Translations under genes and position numbers: made by a program
Shown: piece by piece, positions 55,381 through 64,000 of the stretch
How positions within the stretch are numbered: the first letter of the stretch is position 1
Layout of the letters: each line of letters starts with the position of its first letter
Notes under the pieces: model-generated
Told to the model about the DNA's origin: nothing
Database searches by the model: none
The model's input: the letters and a program-made list of their open reading frames with translations, nothing else
Source of the DNA: Nitrobacter sp051535215
GTDB lineage: Bacteria; Pseudomonadota; Alphaproteobacteria; Rhizobiales; Xanthobacteraceae
DNA: 64,000 nt
NCBI RefSeq assembly: GCF_051535215.1
Contig: NZ_JBPPLY010000013.1
Location: 1-64,000, forward strand
Direction of reading: 5' to 3'

Positions 55381-57830
55381 GCAATCTCCTTTTCGGCTTG
55401 GGGGATGAGGGACGGGAAAGTCGGGATGAGATCGGCCGCCCATCCGGCGTCGCGGGCGCGCAGCCACGCGGCGAGGAAGCCTTCGCGGCCATGTTCGGCG
55501 ACGAGGTTGGCGATCAGCGTCTGGTCGGATTTCGAGGAGGCGGCGCAGAGCGCGAGGCCGACTTCGGACAGGCCCAGCTCGAACAGGCGGTTGCCGCGCC
55601 GCGACTGGCAGTAATAGTCGCGTTTGGGCGTCGCCCGCGCCAGGATCTCGATCTGGCGATCGTTGAGACCGAAGCGGCGATAGATCGCCGTGATCTGCGG
55701 CTCGATCGCGCGTTCGTTCGGCAGGAGCAGCCGTGTCGGGCAGCTCTCGATGATGGCCGGCGCGATATTGCTCCCGTCGATGTCCGATAGCGACTGCGTG
55801 GCGAAGATGACAGATGCGTTCTTCTTGCGCAGGGTCTTCAGCCATTCGCGGAGCTGGCCGGCGAAGCCTTCATCGTCCAGCGCAAGCCAGCCTTCGTCGA
55901 TGATGAGCAGCGTCGGCCGTCCGTCGAGCCGGTCGCCGATGCGATGGAACAGGTAGGACAGTACGGCCGGAGCCGCCCCGGTGCCGACCAGCCCCTCGAT
56001 CTCGAATGCCTGCACGGCGGCACGGCCGAGCTGCTCGGCCTCGGCGTCGAGCAGCCGGCCATAGGCGCCACCGACGCAATACGGGCGCAATGCCTGCTTC
56101 AAGTCGTTCGACTGGAGCAGGACGCTGAGGCCCGTAATGGTGCGTTCCTCGACCGGCGCGGAGGCGAGCGAGGTCAGCGCCGTCCAGATATGCTCCTTGG
56201 CTTCGGGGGTGATCGCGATGCCCTCGCGCATCAGGATCGCCACGATCCAATCGGCCGCCCAGGCACGCTCATAGGTGTCGTGGATGCGCGCGAGCGGTTG
56301 GAGCGAAACGGAAGCGTCGGAGCCTTCGGTCAGGCCGCCGCCGAGATCGTGCCAGTCGCCTCCCATGGCGAGCGCAGCCGCCCTGATGCTGCCGCCGAAA
56401 TCGAAGGCGAAGGCCTGAGAACGATCGTAGCGCCGGAACTGAAGCGCCATCAGCGCGAGCAGCACGGACTTGCCCGCGCCGGTCGGGCCGACGACCAGCG
56501 TGTGGCCGACGTCTCCGACATGAAGGGATAACCGGAACGGGGTGCTTCCATCGGTCTTGCCATAGAGCAAGGGGGGCGACCCGAAGTGCTCATCCCGTTC
56601 CGGCCCCGCCCACACGGCGCTCAGGGGGATCATGTGGGCGAGATTCAAGGTGCTGATGGGCGGCTGGCGGACATTGGCGTAGGCATGTCCGGGGAGCGAG
56701 CCGAGCCAGGCATCGACGGCGTTCACACCTTCGATCATGGCCGTGAAGTCGCGGCCCTGAATGACCTTCTCGACCAGCCGCAGCTTCTCGTCGGCGAGAC
56801 GCGGATCGGCGTCCCAGACCGTGATCGTCGCGGTGACATAGGCCATGCCGGCGACATCCTGCCCAAGCTCCTGCAAGGCCATGTCCGCGTCGGCGGCCCT
56901 GTTTGCAGCGTCGGTATCCACGAGGGCGGATGCCTCGTTGGTCATGACTTCCTTGAGGATCGCGGCGATGGACTTGCGCTTGGCGAACCACTGGCGGCGG
57001 ATTCTGGCGAGCAGCTTCGTCGCGTCGGTCTTGTCGAGCAGGATCGCGCGGGTGGACCAGCGATACGGGAACGCCAGACGGTTGAGGTCGTCGAGCAGGC
57101 CGGGCGTCGTCGCGGTCGGGAAACCGGTGACGGTGAGGATGCGAACGTGCTGATCGCCAAGGCGTGGCTCCAGCCCGCCGGTCAGCGACTGATCAGCCAG
57201 CAGCGCGTCGAGATAGATCGGCATCTCGGGAACACGGACGCGATGACGTTTCGTCGAAACGCAGGAATGGAGGTAAGTCAGCGTCTCGCTATCATCGAGC
57301 CAGGCGCATTCCGGCATGAAGCCGTCGAGCAGCGCCAGCACGCGGTCGGTGCGGTCGGTGAAAGCCCGCAGCACCTCGTGCGGATCGACGCCTGACTTTT
57401 CTCGGCCTTCATAGAGCCACGCTTCGGTGCGCGCGGCGTCCTCGGCCGGCGGCAGATAGAGGAAGGTGAGAAAGTAGCCCGAGACGAAATGGCTGCCCGC
57501 TTCCTCAAAATCGGCCTTGCGCTCGGCGTCGAGCAGACCAGAGGCAGGATCGGGAAACTGGCTCGCAGGATAGGTCGCGGCCTCATAACGCTGCGCTTCG
57601 ACAAAAATGCTCCAGCCGGAGCCGAGGCGACGAAAGGCGTTGTTGATGCGTCCGGCGACGGCGACTAGTTCGGCCGCGACGGCGGAATCGAGATCGGGAC
57701 CGCGAAAGCGCGCCGTGCGCTGGAAGCTGCCGTCCTTGTTGAGCACGATGCCTTCGGCAACGAGTGCGACCCACGGCAGATAGTCGGCAAGGCGGCTGGC
57801 GGAACGGCGATATTCGGCGAGATTCATCAT
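55377..57830 (-). CDS. trbE: TrbE/VirB4 conjugal transfer ATPase
   Basis: A protein of 817 aa. The N-terminal CagE/TrbE domain begins MMNLAEYRRSASRLADYLPW; the C-terminal ATPase has Walker A VVGPTGAGKSVLLAL and Walker B LLIIDEGWLALDDEGFAGQL, followed by KTLRKKNASVIFATQSLSD, all intact. It powers pilus assembly and DNA transfer. It is 12 bases after trbD and coupled to trbJ. Confidence 0.95.
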   Translation of the reverse strand: MMNLAEYRRSASRLADYLPWVALVAEGIVLNKDGSFQRTARFRGPDLDSAVAAELVAVAGRINNAFRRLGSGWSIFVEAQRYEAATYPASQFPDPASGLLDAERKADFEEAGSHFVSGYFLTFLYLPPAEDAARTEAWLYEGREKSGVDPHEVLRAFTDRTDRVLALLDGFMPECAWLDDSETLTYLHSCVSTKRHRVRVPEMPIYLDALLADQSLTGGLEPRLGDQHVRILTVTGFPTATTPGLLDDLNRLAFPYRWSTRAILLDKTDATKLLARIRRQWFAKRKSIAAILKEVMTNEASALVDTDAANRAADADMALQELGQDVAGMAYVTATITVWDADPRLADEKLRLVEKVIQGRDFTAMIEGVNAVDAWLGSLPGHAYANVRQPPISTLNLAHMIPLSAVWAGPERDEHFGSPPLLYGKTDGSTPFRLSLHVGDVGHTLVVGPTGAGKSVLLALMALQFRRYDRSQAFAFDFGGSIRAAALAMGGDWHDLGGGLTEGSDASVSLQPLARIHDTYERAWAADWIVAILMREGIAITPEAKEHIWTALTSLASAPVEERTITGLSVLLQSNDLKQALRPYCVGGAYGRLLDAEAEQLGRAAVQAFEIEGLVGTGAAPAVLSYLFHRIGDRLDGRPTLLIIDEGWLALDDEGFAGQLREWLKTLRKKNASVIFATQSLSDIDGSNIAPAIIESCPTRLLLPNERAIEPQITAIYRRFGLNDRQIEILARATPKRDYYCQSRRGNRLFELGLSEVGLALCAASSKSDQTLIANLVAEHGREGFLAAWLRARDAGWAADLIPTFPSLIPQAEKEIA

Positions 57831-57842
57831 GGATTGCGCTCC

Positions 57843-58124
57843 TCAGACCGACAGATGACCGGGGATGCGCAGATGGCGGCGGCCGACTTCCACGAAGAGC
57901 GGATCGCGTTTCGCCGCCCACACCGCCGCGAAATGGCCGACGGCCCAGATGAGGAGGCCGACCAGCCAGAGGCGCAGGCCGAGGCCCACGGCCCCGGCCA
58001 GCGTCCCGTTGAGGATCGCGATGGAGCGCGGTGCGCCGCCGAGCAGGATGTGCTCGGTCAGCGCACGATGGACCGGGACCGAATATCCCGGAACGGCGTC
58101 GAGTTGCTCGAAGGCGACCGCCAT
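57843..58124 (-). CDS. trbD: TrbD/VirB3 conjugal transfer protein
   Basis: A protein of 93 aa from ATG 58124 (MAVAFEQLDAVPGYSVPVHR), matching the family start; a longer upstream frame lies within trbC and is a shadow. Two hydrophobic helices (SIAILNGTLAGAVGLGLRLW and LVGLLIWAVGHFAAVW) are followed by KRDPLFVEVGRRHLRIPGHL. It is an inner membrane component. The start overlaps the trbC stop. Confidence 0.92.
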   Translation of the reverse strand: MAVAFEQLDAVPGYSVPVHRALTEHILLGGAPRSIAILNGTLAGAVGLGLRLWLVGLLIWAVGHFAAVWAAKRDPLFVEVGRRHLRIPGHLSV

Positions 58125-58456
58125 CAGATGAGCGCCCCGCCGCCGAAGGAGAAGAAGGACAGGAAGAAGCTCGACGCGGCGAAGGCGATCGAAAGCCCGA
58201 AGACGATCTGGATCAGGCGGCGAAAGCCGCCCGAAGTATCGCCGAACGCAAGCGCCAGGCCGGTCGCGATGATGATGATGACGGCGACGATCTTGGCGAC
58301 CGGACCTTCGATCGACTGAAGGATTTTCTGAAGCGGTTGTTCCCACGGCATCGACGAACCGGAGGCGTAAGCGACTGGTGCGAGGATGAGATTGATGGTG
58401 GCGACGGCGACAGCCGTTGCGACGGTGCGGCGGATATGGATGGCTGTACGGATCAT
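58124..58456 (-). CDS. trbC: TrbC/VirB2 pilin
   Basis: A protein of 110 aa. A long signal segment (about 1-35, TVATAVAVATINLILAPVAYAS) is followed by the pilin (SSMPWEQPLQKILQSIEGPV) and two hydrophobic helices typical of VirB2/TrbC propilin, which is processed and often cyclised. It overlaps trbB by four bases and trbD by one. Confidence 0.92.
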   Translation of the reverse strand: MIRTAIHIRRTVATAVAVATINLILAPVAYASGSSMPWEQPLQKILQSIEGPVAKIVAVIIIIATGLALAFGDTSGGFRRLIQIVFGLSIAFAASSFFLSFFSFGGGALI

Positions 58457-59433
58457 GCGGGCTCCATGGGGTTCGAGGTGGCAGCGGTGATGTGGTAGTC
58501 GCCGTCAGCGCCGAGCCCTTCGACGCGGGCGAGTTCGGCGAGCCGGCGCGCGGACCCGCGGCCGGAGAGGACGGCAACGAGGTCGATGGTCTCGGCGATC
58601 AGCGCGCGCGGGACGGTGACGACGGCTTCCTGGATGAGCTGTTCGAGGCGACGCAGCGCGCCGATGCCGGTTCCGGCATGGATCGTGCCGATGCCGCCGG
58701 GATGGCCGGTGCCCCAGGCTTTGAGGAGATCAAGCGCTTCGGCGCCGCGCACCTCGCCGATGGGGATGCGGTCGGGGCGCAGGCGCAGCGAGGAACGGAC
58801 GAGATCGGAGAGCGTGGCGACGCCGTCTTTCGTGCGGAGCGAGACAAGGTTTTCCGCGCGGCATTGCAGCTCGCGCGTGTCCTCGATGATGACGACGCGA
58901 TCGGCGGTCTTCGCCACTTCGGCGAGCAGCGCGTTGGTCAGCGTGGTCTTGCCGGTCGATGTGCCGCCCGCGACGAGGATGTTGGCGCGCGCTGCGACGG
59001 CTGAGCGCAGCGTCACGGCCTGATCGGCGCGCATGATCCCAGCAGTCACATAGTCGTCGAGTGTGAAGACGGCGACGGCCGGCTTACGGATGGCGAAGGC
59101 AGGCGCGGCGACGACCGGCGGCAACAGCCCTTCGAAGCGTTCACCAGTTTCGGGAAGCTCGGCGGAGACACGCGGGCTCCGCGCGTGAACCTCCGCGCCG
59201 ACGTGATGCGCGACCAGACGCACGATGCGTTCGCCATCGGTTGCCGACAGTCGCTCGCCCGTATCAGCCAGCCCTTCGGAGAGACGGTCGATCCAAATGC
59301 GCCCGTCCGGGTTCAGCATCACCTCGACGACAGCAGCATCTTCCAGAAACCGCGCGATGGCCGGACCGAGCGCCGTGCGCAGCATGCGCGCGCCGCGCGC
59401 GTGACGTTCCGAATGTTGATGTACAACCGCCAT
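58453..59433 (-). CDS. trbB: TrbB/VirB11 conjugal transfer ATPase
   Basis: A protein of 326 aa from ATG 59433 (MAVVHQHSERHARGARMLRT); another start at 59475 gives 340 aa. Walker A is GGTSTGKTTLTNAL, the Asp box VVIIEDTRELQC and the His box GHPGGIGTIHAGTG, all typical. VirB11 ATPases form hexamers that switch the channel between pilus and DNA work. First gene of the trb operon. Confidence 0.94.
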   Translation of the reverse strand: MAVVHQHSERHARGARMLRTALGPAIARFLEDAAVVEVMLNPDGRIWIDRLSEGLADTGERLSATDGERIVRLVAHHVGAEVHARSPRVSAELPETGERFEGLLPPVVAAPAFAIRKPAVAVFTLDDYVTAGIMRADQAVTLRSAVAARANILVAGGTSTGKTTLTNALLAEVAKTADRVVIIEDTRELQCRAENLVSLRTKDGVATLSDLVRSSLRLRPDRIPIGEVRGAEALDLLKAWGTGHPGGIGTIHAGTGIGALRRLEQLIQEAVVTVPRALIAETIDLVAVLSGRGSARRLAELARVEGLGADGDYHITAATSNPMEPA

Positions 59434-59598
59434 ATCGCCCCGATTTCCAGCCGGGACTGACAGACGCATCCCCATGCGGGGCTGATTAAAAGAGCCAGAT
59501 CTGAGGCGACTTCAACAAGAAATCGGAGGCGTAGTAGCGTAGCGTGCAAATACAGGAGAACGGCGGAGCAGCGCATTCAAGACGATGCAAGGAGGGCC

Positions 59599-60078
59599 AT
59601 GATGGACAAGTCTGGTGCAGAGCGAAGGATCGACTCAGCAGCGCGCTTGATCGCGGCGCCGGCCGAGACAATCTATCGTGTGCTCGTCGATGGGAGCGCA
59701 TGGGAACGATGGTTGCCGCCTGCCGGGATGATCGGCCGCGTCGAAATATTCGAGCCGCGCGTTGGCGGGCGCTACAGGATGGTGCTGACCTATCGCGGGG
59801 ATCACGAGAAGCGGGGCAAGACCGCTGAGGACACGGATATCGTCGAGGGCCGGTTCATCGAATTCGTCCGCGACGAGAAGGTCGTTCATGCTGTGACGTT
59901 TGAATCGGAAGACCCTGCTTTTGCAGGGGACATGCGGATGACGTGGAGCCTGTCTCCAGCGCCTGCCGGGACGAAGGTGACTATCACTTGCGAAAATGTC
60001 CCCGTCGGCATCAGCCAAGCCGATCACGATGTCGGCCTGCGGTCGACGTTGGCAAACCTCGCCACGTTCATGGAATAG
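59599..60078 (+). CDS. SRPBCC-family (AHSA1-like) protein
   Basis: A protein of 159 aa from ATG 59599, preceded by AAGGAGGG. AARLIAAPAETIYRVLVDGS, then WERWLPPAGMIGRVEIFEPR and FIEFVRDEKVVHAVTFESED fit the START-like fold of AHSA1/SRPBCC proteins, which bind small hydrophobic ligands or partner with arsenic or glutathione-linked detoxification. It is on the opposite strand to the flanking conjugation genes, so it is likely an inserted cargo gene. Confidence 0.85.
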   Translation: MMDKSGAERRIDSAARLIAAPAETIYRVLVDGSAWERWLPPAGMIGRVEIFEPRVGGRYRMVLTYRGDHEKRGKTAEDTDIVEGRFIEFVRDEKVVHAVTFESEDPAFAGDMRMTWSLSPAPAGTKVTITCENVPVGISQADHDVGLRSTLANLATFME

Positions 60079-60102
60079 TTCTCATCGTGCGTGGCGAAGC
60101 GG

Positions 60103-60531
60103 TCACCTAGGCTCCTCATTTGGAGGGGCGACCGGAACGTCGTCGGGAATCTCGCGCAGAAAGCTCTGGCCTTTCTGCAATCGCTTGCCGAGCGTCTCCA
60201 CGAAGCCGTCAAACCGCTCGCGACCTTTGGCCTGCGCGGCAGCGTGGGCGTCCGGTGGTACGGGCGGGGTGATCGACAGCCAGAAGCGCACATAGAGTGC
60301 CAGTGTTTCGGCGGTGACGCCGAGATCGCGCTCCATCCGCTGGACCTGTCGGGACAGCCTGTCGAGCCGGCGTGCGAAGGCTGCTTCGCGCGCGTCCGCG
60401 TGGTCGGGCGACAGGAACGAACTGACGGCCGCCTCGACGATCGCGGATCGAGGTAATTTCTTGCGATCGGCAAGCTCATTGATGCGTCCGATCAGTTCGA
60501 CGGGCAAAGTGAGATTGAGACGGTCGCGCAT
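60103..60531 (-). CDS. Ribbon-helix-helix (CopG-type) protein of the transfer locus
   Basis: A protein of 142 aa. The N-terminal MRDRLNLTLPVELIGRINEL, then KLPRSAIVEAAVSSFL is a ribbon-helix-helix DNA-binding domain; a coiled coil follows (AFARRLDRLSRQVQRMERDL). It probably regulates the tra/trb promoters or joins the relaxosome. It starts four bases after the traG stop, so they are co-transcribed; its partner on the other side is the plus-strand SRPBCC gene. Confidence 0.88.
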   Translation of the reverse strand: MRDRLNLTLPVELIGRINELADRKKLPRSAIVEAAVSSFLSPDHADAREAAFARRLDRLSRQVQRMERDLGVTAETLALYVRFWLSITPPVPPDAHAAAQAKGRERFDGFVETLGKRLQKGQSFLREIPDDVPVAPPNEEPR

Positions 60532-60535
60532 GGTG

Positions 60536-62518
60536 TCAGAGCTCCATGCCGTCGCCGGGATCGAGCGAGACCTGGCGGGCGATGCCGGTCATTTGGCGAC
60601 GAAGCGCCTGGCGCTGGCGCGCGACGTCTTCCGGCTCGTCGTCGAGGATGCGCGTGAACTCCTCGGCGGGACGCATCTCGGTCGTCTCCTTGACGATCGC
60701 AACATGGTCGGGAAGCTCGGGTTCCCGGCGCAGGCCCGCATTGGCCTTGTCGGGCTTGTGGGCGGCTATCAGCGCGGGATCGGGCTTTTGGGGCTGGAGC
60801 GTCGACCATCCATCCTTATGACGGGTGCGCCCGGATTTCGTTGGATCGGGCGGCGGCAGCACACGTTCGCGAAACCGGACATCATCGTAGTAGCGCGCTT
60901 TCTTCGCCCGGACGGGCGGCGTGCCGGCGGCCATGACGATCTCGTCGGTCGGCGGGAGCTGCATGATCTCGCCGGGGGTGAGCAGCGGCCGGGCGGTTTC
61001 CGAGCGCGACACCATCAGATGGCCAAGCCAGGGCGAGAGCCTGTGCCCGGCATAGTTCTTCATCGCCTTCATCTCGGTCGCGGTGCCCAGCGCATCCGAG
61101 ACGCGCTTGGCGGTCCGTTCGTCATTGGTGGCGAAGCTGACGCGGACATGGCAATTGTCGAGGATCGAATTGTTGGCGCCGTAGGCCTTCTCGATCTGGT
61201 TGAGCGACTGGGCGATGAGGAAGCTCTTGATGCCGTAGCCGGCCATGAAGGCGAGCGCCGATTCGAAGAAGTCGAGACGGCCGAGCGCCGGGAACTCGTC
61301 GAGCATCATCAGGATGCGGTGTTTGCGCTCCTTGGCGTGCAGGTCCTCGGTGAGGCGCCGGCCGATCTGGTTGAGGACAAGGCGGATCAGCGGTTTTGTC
61401 CGCGAAATGTCGGATGGCGGCACGACCATGTAGAGCGTGGCGGGTTTGTCGTCGGTCGTGAGGTCGGCGATGCGCCAGTCGCAGCGGCTCGTCACCTCCG
61501 CGACGACAGGGTCGCGATAGAGGCCGAGGAACGACATGGCGGTTGAGAGCACACCGGAGCGCTCGTTGTCGGATTTGTTGAACAGTTCGCGCGCCGTCGA
61601 GGCGACAACCGGATGCGGGCCGGCTTCGCCGAGATGCTTCGTCGCCATCATCGCCGACAGCGTCGCCTCGATCGATCGCTTCGGATCGGAGAGGAAGGCG
61701 GCGACGCCGGCGAGCGTCTTGTTCTCCTCGGCATAGAGGACATGCAGGATCGCGCCGACGAGAAGCGAGTGGCTGGTCTTCTCCCAATGATTTCGCTTGT
61801 CGAGCGAGCCTTCGGGATCGACCAGGACATCGGCAACATTCTGCACGTCACGGACTTCCCATTCGCCGCGGCGCACCTCGAGCAGCGGATTGTAGGCGGA
61901 CGATTTCGGATTGGTCGGATCGAACAGCAGCACGCCGCCATGTTTTGCGCGAAACCCGGCGGTAAGTTGCCAGTTCTCGCCCTTGATGTCATGGACGATG
62001 GCCGAGCCCGGCCAGGTCAGCAGCGAAGGCACGACCAGGCCGACGCCCTTGCCGGATCGCGTCGGCGCGAAGCACAGAACATGCTCCGGCCCGTCGTGGC
62101 GCAGATAATCCTGGTCCAGCCGCCCCAGCACCACGCCGTCGGCGCCGAGCAGGCCCGCTGCCACCACCTCCTTCTTCTCGGCCCATCGCGCCGAGCCGTA
62201 GGTGGCGACGTTCTTGGCCTCACGCGCGCGCCAGACCGACATGCCGATGGCGACAGCGATCGCGATGAAACCGCCGGACGCGGCGATGAAGGCGCCTTCC
62301 GTGAAAATGCCCGGCGCATAGGCGTCGTAGAAATACCACCACCAGAAAAAGGCTGGCGGATAGTAGACGGATACGCCGCCGAGCTTGAACCAGGGTGTTC
62401 CAAGCTGCGCCTGAAACCCGAGCTGCCAGGCGACATATTGTGTGGCGCCCCAGGTGGTGGCGAGCACGATGAGGGTGACGACGAGAATCTGCCCCCAGAG
62501 GATTTTGGTCGCGGACAT
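60536..62518 (-). CDS. traG: TraG/VirD4 coupling protein
   Basis: A protein of 660 aa from ATG 62518 (MSATKILWGQILVVTLIVLA). N-terminal transmembrane helices anchor it; the ATPase has Walker A APTRSGKGVGLVVPSLL and Walker B LMMLDEFPALGRLDFFESAL. It brings the relaxase-DNA complex to the secretion channel. It lies 22 bases after the relaxase gene and before the RHH gene, the usual order in these elements. Confidence 0.94.
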   Translation of the reverse strand: MSATKILWGQILVVTLIVLATTWGATQYVAWQLGFQAQLGTPWFKLGGVSVYYPPAFFWWWYFYDAYAPGIFTEGAFIAASGGFIAIAVAIGMSVWRAREAKNVATYGSARWAEKKEVVAAGLLGADGVVLGRLDQDYLRHDGPEHVLCFAPTRSGKGVGLVVPSLLTWPGSAIVHDIKGENWQLTAGFRAKHGGVLLFDPTNPKSSAYNPLLEVRRGEWEVRDVQNVADVLVDPEGSLDKRNHWEKTSHSLLVGAILHVLYAEENKTLAGVAAFLSDPKRSIEATLSAMMATKHLGEAGPHPVVASTARELFNKSDNERSGVLSTAMSFLGLYRDPVVAEVTSRCDWRIADLTTDDKPATLYMVVPPSDISRTKPLIRLVLNQIGRRLTEDLHAKERKHRILMMLDEFPALGRLDFFESALAFMAGYGIKSFLIAQSLNQIEKAYGANNSILDNCHVRVSFATNDERTAKRVSDALGTATEMKAMKNYAGHRLSPWLGHLMVSRSETARPLLTPGEIMQLPPTDEIVMAAGTPPVRAKKARYYDDVRFRERVLPPPDPTKSGRTRHKDGWSTLQPQKPDPALIAAHKPDKANAGLRREPELPDHVAIVKETTEMRPAEEFTRILDDEPEDVARQRQALRRQMTGIARQVSLDPGDGMEL

Positions 62519-62540
62519 GGCGAGATCCTTTCTGCTGATG

Positions 62541-64000
62541 TCAGATGCCGAGATCGCGCTTGCGGCCGATCGCCCATTCGATGCCGCCGCCCTCCTTGGC
62601 GACACCGGCGACGTGCTGGCCGAGCTTGCGTTCGAGGTCGCGGGACCAGGGGACGAGCTGGAAGCCGAGCCCGTCGTCGATCATCGCGAAGCGGCCGGAG
62701 GACAGCGTCAGGCGCTGGCGCACGGTGCCGGTGACATGCTCGCCGGCCTGTGCCTTCACATGCGGCAGGCCGGTCTCGGCCGCGAGCTTCTCGCCGACGG
62801 CATCGAGTTCACGCCGACGCAGCGTCGTAAGAAGATCGCGCTGCATGACGATGCGCTGGCCATCCCGGCGCGCCAGTCCCTGATCGGCGAGATGATCGGC
62901 CCGCGCATGTATGGCGTCGCGCACCTCCTGCCCGAAGCCTGATTGTGCGAGCGGCATCGCCTCGCGCTCGACAAGGCGATGATCGAGCCAGGTCGCGCCG
63001 GGCGCCGTGACCTGCGCCTGCAGATCGAGATCAGAGCGCGTCGCGAGTACGAGGGTCGGACGTGCCTCCTCGGAACCACCGAAGCGGCGAACCTCGACGA
63101 TGCCGACATTGGCCGGAGCGCGTTCGAAGGCGTCGATGTCACGAAAGCGGACATGATGCGCACGCCCGTCGACGCCATCGATGACGGCATAGGCCTCACC
63201 GCTCAGCTCGTCATGCAGGCCGCGATCGACGAGACGGCCAATGATCGGCGCCTCGGCTGCGCCGCCGTCGATCACGAAATCGGAAAAGCCGCGATCCTGG
63301 TCGCGCCCGGCGAAGGCGCGGTGCATGGTCTTGATGATGTCGCCGCGGATGGCGAGATCGCGCAGCGTGCGTTCGGCTCCGACTCCGACCGTCCACTGGC
63401 CAGGCTCTCCCTCGAACGCGAGATCCATCTTCTCGAGATGCTGGAGACGGCCGACCATGAGGCGGCGCAGTTCGGGATCGGAGGGACCACTCTGGTCGGG
63501 CCGCAGATCGATGAAACCGGTTTCGTCGGCGGCGCGTTGAATCTCGCCATCGATGCGGGTCCAGCGCTCGGCGGTGATTTCCTTTTCCAGGGCGTTGCGA
63601 ATTTCGTGTTCGGGCTTCGGGCCGAGTTCTATGTCGACCAGGTCCATGGCGCGGGAGCGTAGGCCCCGGCTGATATAGTCGCGCGAGATCACGAGATCGG
63701 CGCCGGTCTCGTCGACGCCGCGCACCAGGAGATGGACATGGGGATTGTCTGTGTTCCAGTGATCGACGGCGATCCAGTCGAGGCGCGTGCCGAGATCGGC
63801 TTCCATCTGCCGGGCGAGGTCGCGGGTGAACGCCTTGAGGTCGGTCATCTCGGCCGCGTCCTCGGGCGAGACGATGAACCGGAAATGATGCCGGTCGTCC
63901 TTGCACCTTTCGATGAAGGCGAAGTCATCGGCGCGATCGGTTCCGGCGTCGAACATGACGCCTTTCTCTCCGTCGCGGCTCACGCCCTCGCGCTTGAGAT
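62541..64000 (-). CDS. Relaxase (VirD2-like, DUF3363 type), 5' end beyond window
   Basis: The frame is open from the right window edge to the stop at 62541, at least 486 codons; the start lies outside. The HUH-type signature is DWIAVDHWNTDNPHVHLLVRG with the two histidines that bind metal. Around it are SRDGEKGVMFDAGTDRADDF and DLVISRDYISRGLRSRAMDL. The C-terminal DUF3363 region ends AIGRKRDLGI. It nicks oriT and pilots the strand. No oriT is visible inside the window; it probably lies upstream. Confidence 0.92.
   Translation of the reverse strand, partial: LKREGVSRDGEKGVMFDAGTDRADDFAFIERCKDDRHHFRFIVSPEDAAEMTDLKAFTRDLARQMEADLGTRLDWIAVDHWNTDNPHVHLLVRGVDETGADLVISRDYISRGLRSRAMDLVDIELGPKPEHEIRNALEKEITAERWTRIDGEIQRAADETGFIDLRPDQSGPSDPELRRLMVGRLQHLEKMDLAFEGEPGQWTVGVGAERTLRDLAIRGDIIKTMHRAFAGRDQDRGFSDFVIDGGAAEAPIIGRLVDRGLHDELSGEAYAVIDGVDGRAHHVRFRDIDAFERAPANVGIVEVRRFGGSEEARPTLVLATRSDLDLQAQVTAPGATWLDHRLVEREAMPLAQSGFGQEVRDAIHARADHLADQGLARRDGQRIVMQRDLLTTLRRRELDAVGEKLAAETGLPHVKAQAGEHVTGTVRQRLTLSSGRFAMIDDGLGFQLVPWSRDLERKLGQHVAGVAKEGGGIEWAIGRKRDLGI

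Overview
The window reads as an alphaproteobacterial chromosome of the Bradyrhizobium/Rhodopseudomonas/Nitrobacter/Afipia group. This rests on the left-facing ccmABCDG cluster next to aconitase, on Rhizobiales-restricted families (DUF2794, DUF1223, DUF3551, Omp25-like barrels), on an interspersed palindrome typical of that group (201-247), and on GC-rich codon use. Genus and species cannot be fixed from the sequence alone.

Positions 1 to about 27,500 look like core or lineage-specific chromosome. First comes the cytochrome c maturation operon (ccmA-B-C-D-G, minus strand), divergent from acnA. Small secreted or conserved genes follow, with a candidate leftward non-coding RNA ending at a strong terminator near 7,557. 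A carbohydrate and export group comes next: a GT4 glycosyltransferase, an ABC exporter half-transporter and an amylo-alpha-1,6-glucosidase. After that lie a PRC-barrel protein, an MFS transporter whose stop codon sits inside a MITE-like inverted-repeat element, a membrane-anchored FMN glutamate-synthase-like protein, and an Omp25/OprB fusion porin with its own operator-like dyad. The last part is a creatininase-family hydrolase, a NitT/TauT-type ABC importer, a D-2-hydroxyacid dehydrogenase and a double-domain Inh-type inhibitor.

From about 27,500 to the right end the DNA looks like an integrative and conjugative element or a remnant of one. Its left edge carries an AlpA-type excisionase and a truncated RadC/JAB gene. 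The cargo is metal resistance: a frameshifted RND efflux pair (28,467-32,642), chrB with an MFS transporter and a PAP2 phosphatase, a MerR regulator divergent from a Zn/Cd/Pb-type P1B ATPase, lspA-ccdA, a lipid kinase, and an intact, tightly overlapped efflux operon (outer membrane protein, adaptor, PII-like protein, HME-RND pump, two small periplasmic proteins, CusF-like protein, LysR regulator). The mating module then runs on the minus strand: relaxase (cut by the window end), TraG/VirD4, a ribbon-helix-helix protein, trbB-C-D-E-J-K-L-F-G-I and DUF2274. A plus-strand SRPBCC gene is inserted between the RHH gene and trbB. No integrase, tRNA, rRNA or CRISPR array was seen.

The main points for follow-up are: the four-step decay of one metal pump beside an intact one; the P-type ATPase with four N-terminal DCxxE metal-binding-like repeats and an extra cysteine cluster; the candidate ncRNA; the MITE-like element at the end of the MFS gene; and the operator-like dyads upstream of the porin, chrB and the ATPase.
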